Shown: piece after piece, positions 45,006-60,756 of the stretch
Layout: the number at the start of each line of letters is the position of its first letter
Numbering within the stretch: the first letter of the stretch is position 1
NCBI GenBank assembly: GCA_023374025.1
Contig: SIJG01000065.1
Coordinates: 667,496-731,495 of the forward strand
Direction: 5' to 3'
Source of the DNA: Heterodera schachtii
Lineage: Eukaryota; Nematoda; Chromadorea; Rhabditida; Heteroderidae
Length of the DNA stretch: 64,000 nt
The notes under the pieces: generated by a model
Database searches by the model: none
Seen by the model: only the letters and a program-made list of their open reading frames with translations
Told to the model about the DNA's origin: nothing
Position numbers and translations under genes: made by a program

Positions 45006-48000
45006 TGTAAGAAACACTGAAACAATTTGAGAGAGAATGAAAAACAGTTTGGAAAGAACAATTGAGGGGAGAAGCATAAATAACTGATTGTGAGTAGAAC
45101 AAATGGAGGTGAATTGACTTTAATAAGGCATTCGGGAATTGCTTTTAGAGGAGGGGAAGGACCCGGGAATGGTTTTAAGTGCGCGAGCTTCGGGGGGGGG
45201 GGGAAAGTTGAGAATGAGTCCGCCCATTCTTTGCCAGTTCTTGGAAAGCAAACATTAATCTGTGAGTTTTGCAACGTCTAAAGTACTGTACTCCCGGGGA
45301 GGGTCATTTTCTCCGCGGATTTTGTCATTATCCGTTCTTTTCCCTCCGCGTTTTTCGCATTTTGTACTAATCTCTGATTCAGCGCCGCCCAAAGGGATTC
45401 ATTCCGTTGCATTAAAACGAAGCAGCAAAATGAGTCAGTCATTTCGCCGGCGGAGGGAAGGAGAAGCATTTGATGGACCTAACGGAAAACGGACGGAGTT
45501 GGGGGGGGGGGGGAGCTAACAAATAAGTGGCAATCCATTGTAGGAACTGAGGGGTGGAAGACGAACAGAGACGGAACCAAATTAATGTTAGCCAATTAAG
45601 GAAGCAATTAAGACGGAGGCGTAATTAGTGGCTGTTGTGAATTGACTTTTCCATGGTCTGTCTCGAACTTTTGCGTCAAATTATAGAAATGACACGCATA
45701 AACCAAACAAATTGCAACAATTGCTAAAAGTTGCACTTTTGTAAGTGAAAAGTCGGAAAAGCAAAAGAAAACGATGGAATGAATTGGACAAACTCAAAAT
45801 TTGGTTTCGTTCGCTTGCGCATGGAATGAATTGGTCGTTCACTCATTAATCTTCTCTCTTCCGACGAATGGAAGTGACGGAAGGAGAAGACCCACCCGAG
45901 GCATTTGGAAGGGTCCCCCGGGGGATTTATGCCCGGAAGTGTTTGGATTGGACAAAGGTGAGGGGTAACGGGGATGAGTGAGTTGGGATTAGGAACAGAC
46001 GCCGAGGGGGGGGGGGGGGGGGAAAGATGGAAGGACCCAATTGAAAAAGCGAATGGGGAGGAAAAACGGAGCAAATTCAAATCGAATTGGGCAATAAAAA
46101 TGCCAATGATAGCACAAAACGCCGAATAAAATGCCCAAAAGAATGATCCCTTTGGGTTCCCCCCCCCCGGAGTCCCCGCCCCATCCGTCTTTTAATTCTT
46201 TCCGATCCGATCACTTCCAAATCCCCCCCCCCCCCCGCCATCCTTCGTCATTTTTCCGTCGGTCCGTCCATTCCTTCCCTCCATTCATTTTTGTCCCTCC
46301 TTCTCTATAATCGGCACTTCCGTTGTCGTCGGCACTTTTGGTGCCAAATGGAAAATGAAACGAATGAATGCGGAGAAGGCGCATTTGCTTCTCTGGCACA
46401 AATCCTCTTGTGCGTAAAACAACACATTTTATTCTATTCGGGGGAAGGGGAAATTCGCCTGATTTGCATTTTATCCAAAAGGAGCTTTATAAACGGAAGA
46501 GACAGCGCAAAGGGAGTGACAAAACACACCTCCGCAATTTCGAATTTGAGGAGTTATTTTGGGGGTGAGCAACGGACGAAGGAATGCGAATTGTAAGCAA
46601 AGCGACGAAGGCTTTTACAAAAGTGAAAAATTGCGAAGGGATAAAGCATCAGCGGAAAGAGACGGAAGCCGAATGGTGGACGACTTCCGAAGAAGTGTTT
46701 GTTGGCCTTGGTCACACTGCCCCTGCCATTGTTTGATTTTGATGGTCTCTTTGCACTAATACCTCCGCGGTGCCATTATCTTTTTTTTCTGTTAAATGCC
46801 TTTGGCATTTGGCCAATTTGCCAATTACGTTAATCCCATCCGCAAAACAAACGCAGGAGACGTCACAGCGAACGCGAAAGAGACGGAGGGGAGGCTTCTT
46901 CACGCGATTAATTAGTTCATTATTTAATACGTAAATTGGGAAAAATAAATAATTAAAATCCAATGAAAGCGAATTAAGGGATATTTATTATTTAATCAGA
47001 AGCACTTTGTCACACAAACAAACAATCTTTGGTTAATTAAAATTAATTAATTATAATGCTAAGTAATTAATAAATTATTACACGCGACAAAAACCCTTTG
47101 TAAATAAACGCAGTCTCTGCAATTCAATCTAATGAATTGATGCTCTTTTTGGCATTCATTAGGGGCTAATTGGACGGATCATTCTCACCCTTCGAATGGC
47201 TTTTGTCCGTTGCCTATTTCCCTTGTCGGACGTTTGGACAATTTCACTGTCAACAGATCTTTGTTTGGAACATTTATTTTTTTAATTTGGAAGAAAATTC
47301 CAAATTTTTACGGAAATTTAATTAATGTTGGAAGAGGTACTAAAAAAAGTTGTATTTTTTAAATACGTGTTAATTCTATCGATTATTTGTAAGGATGAGA
47401 TTTCAGTGGCACAAATAAATGCCCAAATTGGTGTTCAAAATTTAAAAAAAAAGGGAAAAATATTTGCCAAAGGGAGGAGAGATTAATGGCAATTCGCCCT
47501 AAGAAATGCGATTAAAGAAGTGCTAAAATGTTGGTGCTTTCTTCACGTTGTCAATTGCATAAACAAAACGCAAAACAAATTAAAATTGGAAGGGACGGAG
47601 GGCAACCAAAGGCACTAATTACTCCAAATGATGATGATGACATTCATTCAATTATTAATAATATTTGTTTTCTTGGATTATGTATGCTCTAAATAATTGA
47701 AAATCAAATCTATTTTTTGGGGTCGGAATTCCGATTTCCGAAAAATTTTTGACCCTCGGAATGCCATCCCTGATACACCTATTTAAATGACCAATATTAA
47801 GTTTTTTGATTAAGTTTACGTGTTTCTCCCTAAAAATCCTTAATAAAAATTTTAAAATCTTTTTTATGCCCTTTTCGTGATTTTGTGCCTTTTCATGCCT
47901 CTTTCAATTTTTTGATGCCTATTATAGTGCCTTTTTCGCGGTTTTTGGTGCCTTTTTTGCGAGCTCTAGAAATGACAATTATTGCACCTTTTTCCTAACG

Positions 48001-48102
48001 ACTCGTCACGCTAATTAAGTCATTTTTATGGTGTTTTTCATGAATTTTTTGTCCAAAAAAATTTTATTTACATATTTTGTGGGCTTTACACATATGTCTC
48101 AC
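45006..48102. other. Intergenic region, about 3.1 kb, no gene seen
   Basis: Upstream flank of the GPCR gene and downstream flank of nsy-1. G/C homopolymers occur near 45191, 45500, 46006, 46160 and 46224. It is AT-rich from about 46900. A degenerate TTTTTGTGCCTTTT repeat lies at about 47860-47960. No frame shows a recognisable domain. Confidence 0.55.
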
Positions 48103-51100
48103 TTATAATTTACATCCCTTAGAATAATAATGAATGACAAATGATATGGACAAAAATGGGAGTAAATTGACTGACGAATCACAGAATAACGGAATGATTG
48201 AACAGGGAAGATCAGCGAGTAGTGAAACCCAATAAATCACATTAACAAATGGAAATGGAATGAATGAAAAGAATGGGGCGGAGATCACCGGCTTACAAAT
48301 GGATTTGGGGGGACCAATTACAAATGGATTTGTGTGAATACAATGCAAAAACTGATCAGTCGTTCTTCCAATCAAAATTCGTGCTGTAATTTTGTCGCGG
48401 CTGTTTTCTGTTCGCTGTGTCCCCGTTGAACTGAAAATTCGTTGGACCCTCTCAAAACCCAACTTCACTTTGCACACCTTTTGTGAGTTCTCCAGCCGAG
48501 CCCTGAGAATGTGGCGCCAAATTCGGCAAGCGATGCCACCACTGACAAAGGGATTCAAATTTGGGTTTTGAAACGATTTGAATGTTTAGCGGACAGTCAC
48601 CTACCGAATGCCCAACTTCATCAGCTCCTCTCTGGTGACAAACTCCAAAATGTCCCTTTTTGTGTACCGCTCTCTCTCCAAAAGCTCAATCGAATAATCG
48701 TCACAACCGATGCGCAAAAGCCATTCACGTAAGGGTTCATCATCATCACTTAATGAGAAAGATGGACATCCATAAATTGAATTATAAATTTGGATAAAAA
48801 AGTTATGAAATAATAATTTTTGTAGAAAATTTTAAAATAAAGAAAAATTAAGCGAGTGTGATGAAATTTAAACGAAAAATAATGCTAATAATAAAAATTG
48901 TTACAAAAATCATTAAAAATTTTTACCGGAAAACCGGAAATAGGCGGTAACATAAGTCGACCGGTAAACGGTTATTTACTTGGTTTTTTACCCCCATATC
49001 TGTCCCCACCTCCTCCCCATATATCAGGTTTTTTTTCTGAAAAATTTCGGGGAGGGGGAATAATCTCTCCCTTTGTCTCCATTCTCTTGTCTGGTCCTAT
49101 TTTCCGTTCTATGCTTCTCTCTCTCTCTCTCTCTCTCTCTGTGACTCTCTTCGCCTATCAGATATTCTCAGAACAGATGATGGACCCCTGCTCTCGTCTC
49201 ACCTCAGTCTCTCCATGTCAATGCCACTGTCATCGACGGAAAGGAGAGGAGAAGCGAAGTGAGTGCCTCCCCCTGCTCCCTGCTGCTGGTGGTGGTTGCT
49301 GCCGTTGTTCGGCATTTGCCCTTGTCCCATTGTCTGTTGTGATGCCAACGTTGCCCACAATTGCTGCTGCTGCTGCTGCTGCACGCCGTTCGCATTGCCC
49401 GGCGTCAAATCGGAGACCGAAGTGCACAGTGAGCGGATGCGTTCCTGCCGCTCCACAAATGCCACCTCCAACACACTGAGCAATTTGCGTTCGACACTGA
49501 CCAAGTCGTCCCAGAGACTGCCAATTGTTGGTTAAACTTTCAGCATTTGGCTGCATTTACCTTTTGATTTGGTCAGTGTACGCCTTGCCCAACAGATCGA
49601 AAGACGAAGCCGGCGCCAAAAGCGAAGATTGTTGGGGGACGGGCAGCAACTGATGGACCGACGAACATTGCTTGGGATTGGCGAAGCCTTCGTCGCGACT
49701 CGTCGGCTCTTCTGAAGGAAGGGAGAAGCATTGGTCAGTCAAAGCAGCAAAAGTGCCAAAATGTCACGTGGTCTAAGAAATTTGATCGCTTGCTGAACGG
49801 CGTTTCGTATCAAATCGTCCAAAGTGAACATCCAATGGGGCTTGATCTTTTGCAATTTGAGCAGCGGTTGGACCTTTGGTAAAGTAAGTTAAAGCAGCAG
49901 AAAAAGCACTTCGTTTCCGTTAGGGTTTTAATGCTAATTCATCAGACAGTAAGCGCATGAAAAATGGGCTACCGTATTCGGAAAAAGGTAAAGGGCAATC
50001 ATCAGTTGGTGCACCGGTGCCATTTGGTCACTGTGCCGCGGGTCGAACTCGCGACAAATGCCCTCCAGCGTTTGCTGGAGGTGTTCCTGCGCAGGTGTCA
50101 CGTCAATGGCAGTCGACCCACCGCCTTCTTTTGGCAAAATGAAAAGCTGAAAAGAGGAACATGAAAAGGGAAGGAATGGAGGGAATTCATTCACCCGAAG
50201 ACTTTGGAGGAGGCGAGTCAGTGCCATGGGGGAGAGAAGCGATTCATCGGCACCGAACTCATTCAGCAGCTGCTCATGCCATTTGGCAATGATCTGAAAG
50301 AGATCGAATCAGCTGACCAGAAAAAGGATCGGTTTTGGGTCTCGACCCCCTCCTCCCCCCCCCCTTTTAATGTATGTTCGCCATCCTTCCCCCTCCCCTC
50401 CCCTCCCCCCTTTTAATGTATGTTCGCCATCCTTCCCCCTCCCCTCCCCTCCCCCCACCTGCGCTTCGTGCTGTTCCAAAATCAAAATGAGCGTCGTTCT
50501 TCGCTCGCCCTCCTTCTGTAGAGTGAAGAAAAAGTTGGAGAATGAATTCTCTTCGGGAATGCTCAAAGCCGTGGAGGGGGAAACGCCGAGGAAAGGGGCG
50601 TTGTCGGAGCCGAAGGAAGGGCTGGCAGTGTGGGGCGTTTGGTGGTCGCGAATGGGACTTAAGACATAAGAAAATGGAAATAAAAATTAGAGAAAACGAG
50701 ACGGAAATGACACATTTAAAAAGTGACGAATTATCGTGTAAATACATGATTATAAGCTTTGCCATTCGCTCGACCTGTTCGGTTGTGAAACTTGCACAGG
50801 GATTGCCAGTGGACTTGACGGTTTCGGGGCTCTCAGCTGATGTGCGGTGGCACACTGGTGCACAACGCCGACATTTTGGTCAGAAGCAAAGCCCAAAATG
50901 GAGGAGCCAACCGTGGGGACTTTTGGGGAAGCGGAGAACGGCCCCTGGGGGCACGGGGGGGAGGGGGCAAAGGACGTGGCAGTGGGGTTAATCACTGAAG
51001 GGGATTTGTGAACTTAAACAAATGGCGAATTCACTTACGCGCAGCGGCCGATGCCATCGACTGACAGCAATAGGACGGCATCGACAAACAAGGTTCAATG

Positions 51101-54100
51101 CGCAACTTCAAATTACGCTCATTGCCCATCCGACGGTCCGACCGTTCCATGGGCGGTCGATTTCGCATTGACACGGAAGGAGTGACGTGTATTTGCTGAG
51201 GGACGGAGGAGAGGGACGGAGTGGCCAGAGAAGAATTTGGCAAATCCACTGAATGGACAATGAATGGGAGAAGGGAAGTGCCGTGGAGCACTCACCGATG
51301 GCCATGGAAGAAGACGAACACGCCGAAGGGATGGCCAAGGCGGAAGAGGCAGTCATGCCACTCATATGAGAAGCAGAACGAAAAAACTCTGAAAGAAACG
51401 CGCAGTCACGAAAGAGATAACAGAAAAACAGCACTTGGGCATGACAATGGCATCGGGAAAAGGCAAAAGTCGCATTGATCAGACAAATTGCCATAGGGAG
51501 GGGGGGGGGGGGGGGGGGGTAGGACCAATCCCACACATTCGAATGCCAGCAAATATTGGAATTTCAAAATGTCCAAATCGGTGGTCCTTCCTCGTACTCA
51601 CTGCTCGTGTGTTTTCCGCCTCCTCCCGTCGTTGAGCTTTCAATTCTCTTCTTCGTGTTTGCATTTCGGCTGCTGAAATGCAAAAGGTGTGGGCCAAGGG
51701 CGTAGGCAGGGGGGGGGCTGAGGGGGCTAAAGCCCCCCCCCGAAACCCAAAAAGTAAAAAATTTTCAGTAAATTTTTTGAAATTTTAAGCAATTTTCTTA
51801 ACAAAATTGCATTAAAATACTCAAAAATTTTCCCGGCGGCGCCTATCGGCACCGCCGGACCCCCATTTTACCATATTTTTGAAAAATAGAGGCCAAAATG
51901 GCAAAAAATATTAATTTTTTGGCGAAAAACGGCGAAAAATTTTGTAAAATACACCCCATAATTCGGGATTTCAAAAAACCAAAAATACACCCCTAAAAAT
52001 CGACTTAAAAAAGAAAAATACACCCCTAAAAATCGAATTTTTGACTTCAGCCCCCCCCAAAGCCAAGGGTCTGGCTACGCCCTTGGTGTGGGCATACTGT
52101 AAAGGGAGTGACTTACGCATTACTGTAGTACTGTTGGATGAAAGGGTCGCTCAGCAATTCGGCAGCACTCGAACGATCAGCGGGATCGGGGTTGAAGCAG
52201 CTGAAGAAAAAACTGATTGGACAAAAAAAACAGACAGAGGAATGACCTTTTGATGAAATTGGCAGCCGACTCACTGAGATGGGTCGGAATTGGCGGGTGA
52301 ATACGGTGCATTCCGACTGAACGGTGGAGAACCGTATGAACCATTTGAAGTTTTAGAGTGGCGAAATGACCAAAAGTGACTGACCTTTAAACACAGCCGC
52401 TTCTGGAAGACCAAGCTGTTGATAAATGAGTGCTTTGGTCATTAATGAGCAATTAATTACCTCGATAAAAGGCGGCTTTCCCGTGACCATTTCGATCAAA
52501 GTGGCGCCTAAATGATAATCAATTAAGTATTGACACTTTTGTAATTAGCACCAAAGCTCCAAATGTCCGCTGGTGGGCCATATCCCTGAAAATTCGGTGA
52601 AAATGGTAAAGGGTCAAATTCGCTGCACCCTTTGCCCGCCGGTGATCACTTCCGGTGCCATGTATTGGAGAGTGCCTGAATTAGTTAAAATGGTAGTAAT
52701 TCCGTCCAATGGCTGACCCTTTTTCAATTGACCTTTGAACGTGTCGGTGACCGGGTTAAGGCCGGCAAGCCGTTTGCAAGTGCCAAAGTCGGATATTTTG
52801 CACAGCCCCGAGTATTGGTTGACCAGAACATTTTCCCCTTTAATGTCCCGGTGAACTATCTTTTGAGAATGCTAAAAGTGCAAATGGAAAAGGGACGGGC
52901 GCAATGGCCCACCAAATATTTGAGACCCTCCAGAATTTGACGAGCGTAAAATGCCATCGTCTGCTCATTGTCCAACGGACCCCACTTGGAACGGATCAGC
53001 GAACTCAAACTGCCTGTCATTTTGTTCAAATTCAGTCCAAATGCCTTTGATTTTGGCATTTGCTTTTCTCACCCCCCGGCACATGCTCCATGAAAATGAG
53101 GAAGAAAGAGCCCGCCTCGCGTTTCTCCACCTTCGAGCCGAGGTATTTGACGATGTTGTCGTGGGAGAGCGTCGAGTGCAGCTGAATCTCCTCCATCAGC
53201 GGCTGCACCTCCTCCTCATTCTTCACTTCGATTTCCTTCACCACAATCGACCGCTGTGTGGTGATGTCCCGGGCCGAATACACCTGAAAAGGCACAATGC
53301 CAAAGTAACCAAATTTGAATGGCATAAAAGGAGGCCGAGTCAGCGGCATGGAAGAAAACCGAGAAAAGCCGGAACATTATTGTATGCAGTTGTTGAGACC
53401 TTTTCAAAAGATGATTTGCTGGTCTTGGACCCGATTAGTCTCTAATTTATATTCAATAAATGAGTAATTACGGTGCCGTAAGTGCCACGGCCCAGCACAA
53501 TGCGTTCCCTGTTGCTGTCGACTTCGTATTCGAACTGAATTTCTTTGTTGGCCATTGCATCCGAGTGAGTCCCCCCCCCCCCCCCTCCTCGGCCTGCCCA
53601 CCTTCAACGAATCGCTTTCGTCCCCGCTCAAAATGTTCCGTTCGCAGCCCCCCTCCATTGACACAATCATTTCGATCACTCTCAAATGGTTTCGTAGTTT
53701 AATTAGCTTTTCTTTTCCTTTATTACTTTGCACAATGTTTTGAAGAAGGAAAAGTGAAGTTGAAATCGTCCGAATTTTCGAACACATACAAAAACATGGA
53801 CCTGCAATTCAATTGGTCAAATGGCATGTGCCGATTGGTCCAAGGCAGTGTCCAACTCACCGGTCGTCCCTCTTGGAGGCACTGACCGCTTTGATGTTGT
53901 TCGCTTTGAACTCCCACCGATGGCTTCCGCTCGCCAACCCGCCGTTCAGTTGCATTTGTCGTTTCATCTGCGCCCTTTGGCTGTCCTCCAACACGTGGTA
54001 CAGAATGATCTGACATTTCGTGGAAGGGTTTTGTTCCGCTTTTTCCAGTTAAATAATCCCTCCATATCCTTCCCCCCCCCCCTCTTTTTTCTCACATCGT

Positions 54101-56688
54101 CCGCATTCACATTCAAATAGCTCGGCGTCAGCATTTTGTTCAGCTCCTGAATTAGCACTGGGAAGCGCGAAGAAGTAATTTCGATGTGCTGAGATTCGAT
54201 GCTTTCCATGAAAAATTCGGTCCAAAACAAAAAAGTTTTCTTGTCGCGTTCCACGGGGGACAGTTGGAGAGTGGCGGTGCATTGGTTGATCAGTTTGATG
54301 TTCTCCATGGTCGACTTCAGAAACCAAACAGGTGGCTTCAACCTGAAGAGCAATCAATCGGTCGATTAGTCAATCAAAAGGTGTTACAGTAATGACAGTT
54401 CGTACAATGGAATTCGGTATAATAAACTTTTTTGTTAGATTTTTATTTTCTCTCACATTGCCATTTTCTCTGCTGCCAAACAAGCCTTGTTGTAATCTTC
54501 GGCCAGAACTGAATAAAACAGTGAATTTCACTACGCCGAAATGGCTTTTGAAACCCGAAACTTCGAAGAATGTGGCCACGTCCCAATAGTCCGTCATATT
54601 GGCCAATGCGCCCTTTCGGCCCAACAAACTGTTCAGCACAACAGCAATTTGCTGAAGTTCGGGCGAGTCTTCGAACTGTTCCCCGCGGGCCCGCAGCATC
54701 GTTGTGAGGTCTAAAGATCAAAAAACGAAAACAGAAATCGCAACGTGACAAAGCAAACGCACTGATTCCGCTGTACTCCAAGGGGGACAGTTTGAACGCT
54801 TTGCGATACCTAAAAAGGAAACGGTGCGACTTTCAGATAACAATAAGCCCCGTCAATATTTTTTCGAACTCCCCCTCCCCGGACAAAGAATAAATTAGCC
54901 ATTTCTCCGACCATTCGATAGCTTTGTCCAATGCTTCGCGGTCTTCGTAGTTGCTGGAGATGAACTTGTCCTTGTACACTCTGCCGGCCAAGCAAATCAC
55001 ATCTAACAATAAGCAGTACGAGCGGACAATGAGCCGACCCCTCCAACCCCCGAGGCACACCCGGGGAAATCATTTGATAGTCGGCCGTTTCCATTATTTG
55101 CTCGACAGTTAGCAGCGATTTGTCCCTGTCGCCGTTTTTGTTGCGACGATTCAACGCAAAGGCATACAAAAAACGGACGGCCTAAAAGTGAAGTGCATTC
55201 ATTGTCAGAGGGACGGACAAATGCGGAAAACACCTGCGCATGGGTAATTTGCTTCTGGTCAATTCGCTCGAGGTCGTCAATAAGTCCAATGATGCCGTCA
55301 TAATCTTGAGTGTCCCTGCAAACGAAGCAAATGGACAGAACGAAGCGAGGGAAACCTCAAGCAAAGCAGAAACTGATGCACAGTGTCCACGGAGAGAACA
55401 TCTGAGCGGGGGGAAGAGAGGCGGGTCAAATGTTGCCAATTGAAAGAACGGCAAATCCCAAAGGGTGAGCCAAAAGCGAGCGATTAGCCGGTCAAAGTGA
55501 AGGAAAGGCCAACAATCACCGATCAGTCAGTCAGTCTCACCCGGGTTGTCCAGTCGCGTGCGCATCCTTTCCAGAAATTTGTTTTGGTCGGGCGGCGATT
55601 CGATGTCGCGCACTTTGCGCAGGTCGCTGAGAAACTTCTCGCGGGCGTGCGCATTCGCCTCGATGGTCACATTGTTCAGTGCCTGCCGAATACGGTCAGA
55701 GAACGTGCCCTGGAGAAATTATGTGATGGTCAAAATTGGAAAATTGGCCAAATTAAACAATGCCATGAGTACGTAAGAATCGCTTCGGCCTTTCTTCAAC
55801 ATTTTCTGATATCGCTCGTGTTGTGAGCCAAACTTTGAGGATCTGTCCGCGGAGAGTAACGTGGGCAAATCGTCTTTGGACAGAAAGTAAACAATCAGCG
55901 AACAGTGTGCCAACGTTTTCTTAAGTCCCTTTCAATTATCACTTTGGCGTTTTTTGCCCAACTTTCAATGCTTCGATTTGCATCTCCGCCTTTTGGTCGT
56001 CCGGCAAATCGGGCGAGTACATTATGATGATGTTGTAAGTTTGGCCCATCGATTCTCGTACACTTTCCAAATGTTTTATATAATTCGGAAATAAACAAAA
56101 CGAATAAATACCCCACGTGGTAACAGAGACTCTGAACGGTGGGAATGAGAAGCATTCATTTGTAGTTGTTTTCGAATTTGAACTCACCGGCTGTTGCTGA
56201 GTGATGGAAAAGTCTATGAGGGCAATGTCGGCGTTGTAAAAGCTGAGAAATATTTTGGCGTTTTGCTTATTATAATTTCGTTCTCGGGTCCTTTTACTTG
56301 TCAAGTGTGGACGACTCGCCGAAGTCGAGCCGGTCGAAGTCGATCAACTAAAAATGCCAGCATTGGTTTTGTTCACCAAAAAAGGGCACTTGGAGGTTGA
56401 CGTTGAGCATCGCCGCCATCGTCTCTATCTCTTGGCATGCCATCTCCCGAACCCTCAGGCATTTCTGCACCTTTTTGTCCATCACCAGCACCGTCTTCAA
56501 CCTGCGCAAGTTGCCGCTGGTTGAGCCGACTCCGCCGTATTTGTCCAGCGAATGCGACGATTGTTTGAAGACATTGGCCCGAAAAGTCGGCGGCCCTAAA
56601 AGAGAAATCTAAGCGGTGGGTTGCGGCAGAAGAGCGGCTGACCCGAGCCGGCAGCTGAGTTCGAATCGAGAGTTTGTCCAAAATCCAT
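48103..56688 (-). CDS. nsy-1: MAP kinase kinase kinase ASK1/NSY-1
   Basis: The start at 56688 ([15 protein letters not shown]) leads into the regulatory half. Its blocks match ASK family order: [52 protein letters not shown], a TPR-like region with [19 protein letters not shown] and [20 protein letters not shown], then [20 protein letters not shown] and [18 protein letters not shown]. The kinase domain has [21 protein letters not shown] (lysine), [28 protein letters not shown], and [19 protein letters not shown] as activation loop. A polyQ stretch and a coiled-coil ([20 protein letters not shown]) follow. The C-terminal SAM domain reads [20 protein letters not shown] and [14 protein letters not shown]. 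It relays stress and calcium signals to p38/JNK. The exact end after the SAM domain is uncertain. Confidence 0.93.
49113..49140. repeat. CT microsatellite in nsy-1 intron
   Basis: A near-perfect (CT)n run in an intron between the coiled-coil exon and the SAM exon of nsy-1. Confidence 0.9.
50345..50455. repeat. Direct duplication of a C-rich unit in nsy-1 intron
   Basis: Two adjacent copies of a unit of about 50 bp containing TTTTAATGTATGTTCGCCAT and CCCCTCCCCTCCCC, inside an nsy-1 intron. Confidence 0.85.
51695..52085. mobile_element. hAT-type MITE in nsy-1 intron (391 bp)
   Basis: The ends are CAAGGGCGTAGGCAGG and, reversed, CAAGGGCGTAGCCAGA. A direct 8-bp GTGTGGGC flanks the element exactly at 51687-51694 and 52086-52093. 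Eight-base duplications are the hallmark of hAT elements. C/G runs sit next to both ends, and the AT-rich interior repeats AAAAATACACCCCTAAAAAT. There is no transposase. The near-perfect ends and exact duplication suggest a fairly recent insertion. Confidence 0.93.
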
Positions 56689-57305
56689 TCAAAAAAAACA
56701 AAAACAAATTAAGGGCCAAAAGGACGCATTCTTAAAAGGGAAATTATTAAATTAATGGAACGAAATAATAAACAAATAACAGAAGGGGAAAGACGCATTT
56801 CTCTTCCCTGCTTCATCTCATGTGCCATTTCCATTTCAAATGCTCACCCCCCCCCGTCCATCCCTTCGAATTCCATGGCCATTTTAGGCATTCTTTGGCA
56901 ATTTGACGATGAAACAGAGAAGCATAAATGGAAGGGAAAAGAAAAGTAGAGACGGATAGAATGGAGAGAATGCAAAAGGGGGGAGGGGAAGCATTTGCTG
57001 GAAATGTGGCAGGAATGAGACAGCAGAAATTAAAGCAAAAAACAAATATATATTTTTATGTTGTTGTATAACTTGGGTTTTGTATTGATACTTTGTCAGC
57101 TGATTTAATAATTTATGCACAAAATTAAATACAATTAAGTGAAATATTTAGAAATTAAATTTAAATTAATATTTTTGTATTTTGGAATAAAGAAACCAAG
57201 TGATTCAGTTGACAGTGGGCATTTGAATACTTATGAATCATTTTGGCGTTAATTTAATTATTTTTGGCAGATAATCTCGAAAAGTGAATAATTCTGTCCT
57301 GATAT
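56689..57305. other. Intergenic region, no gene seen
   Basis: 617 AT-rich bases between the pkc-3 stop and the nsy-1 start, both on the minus strand. A C-run lies near 56848. No frame looks protein-like. Confidence 0.6.
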
Positions 57306-60756
<3,451 letters not shown>

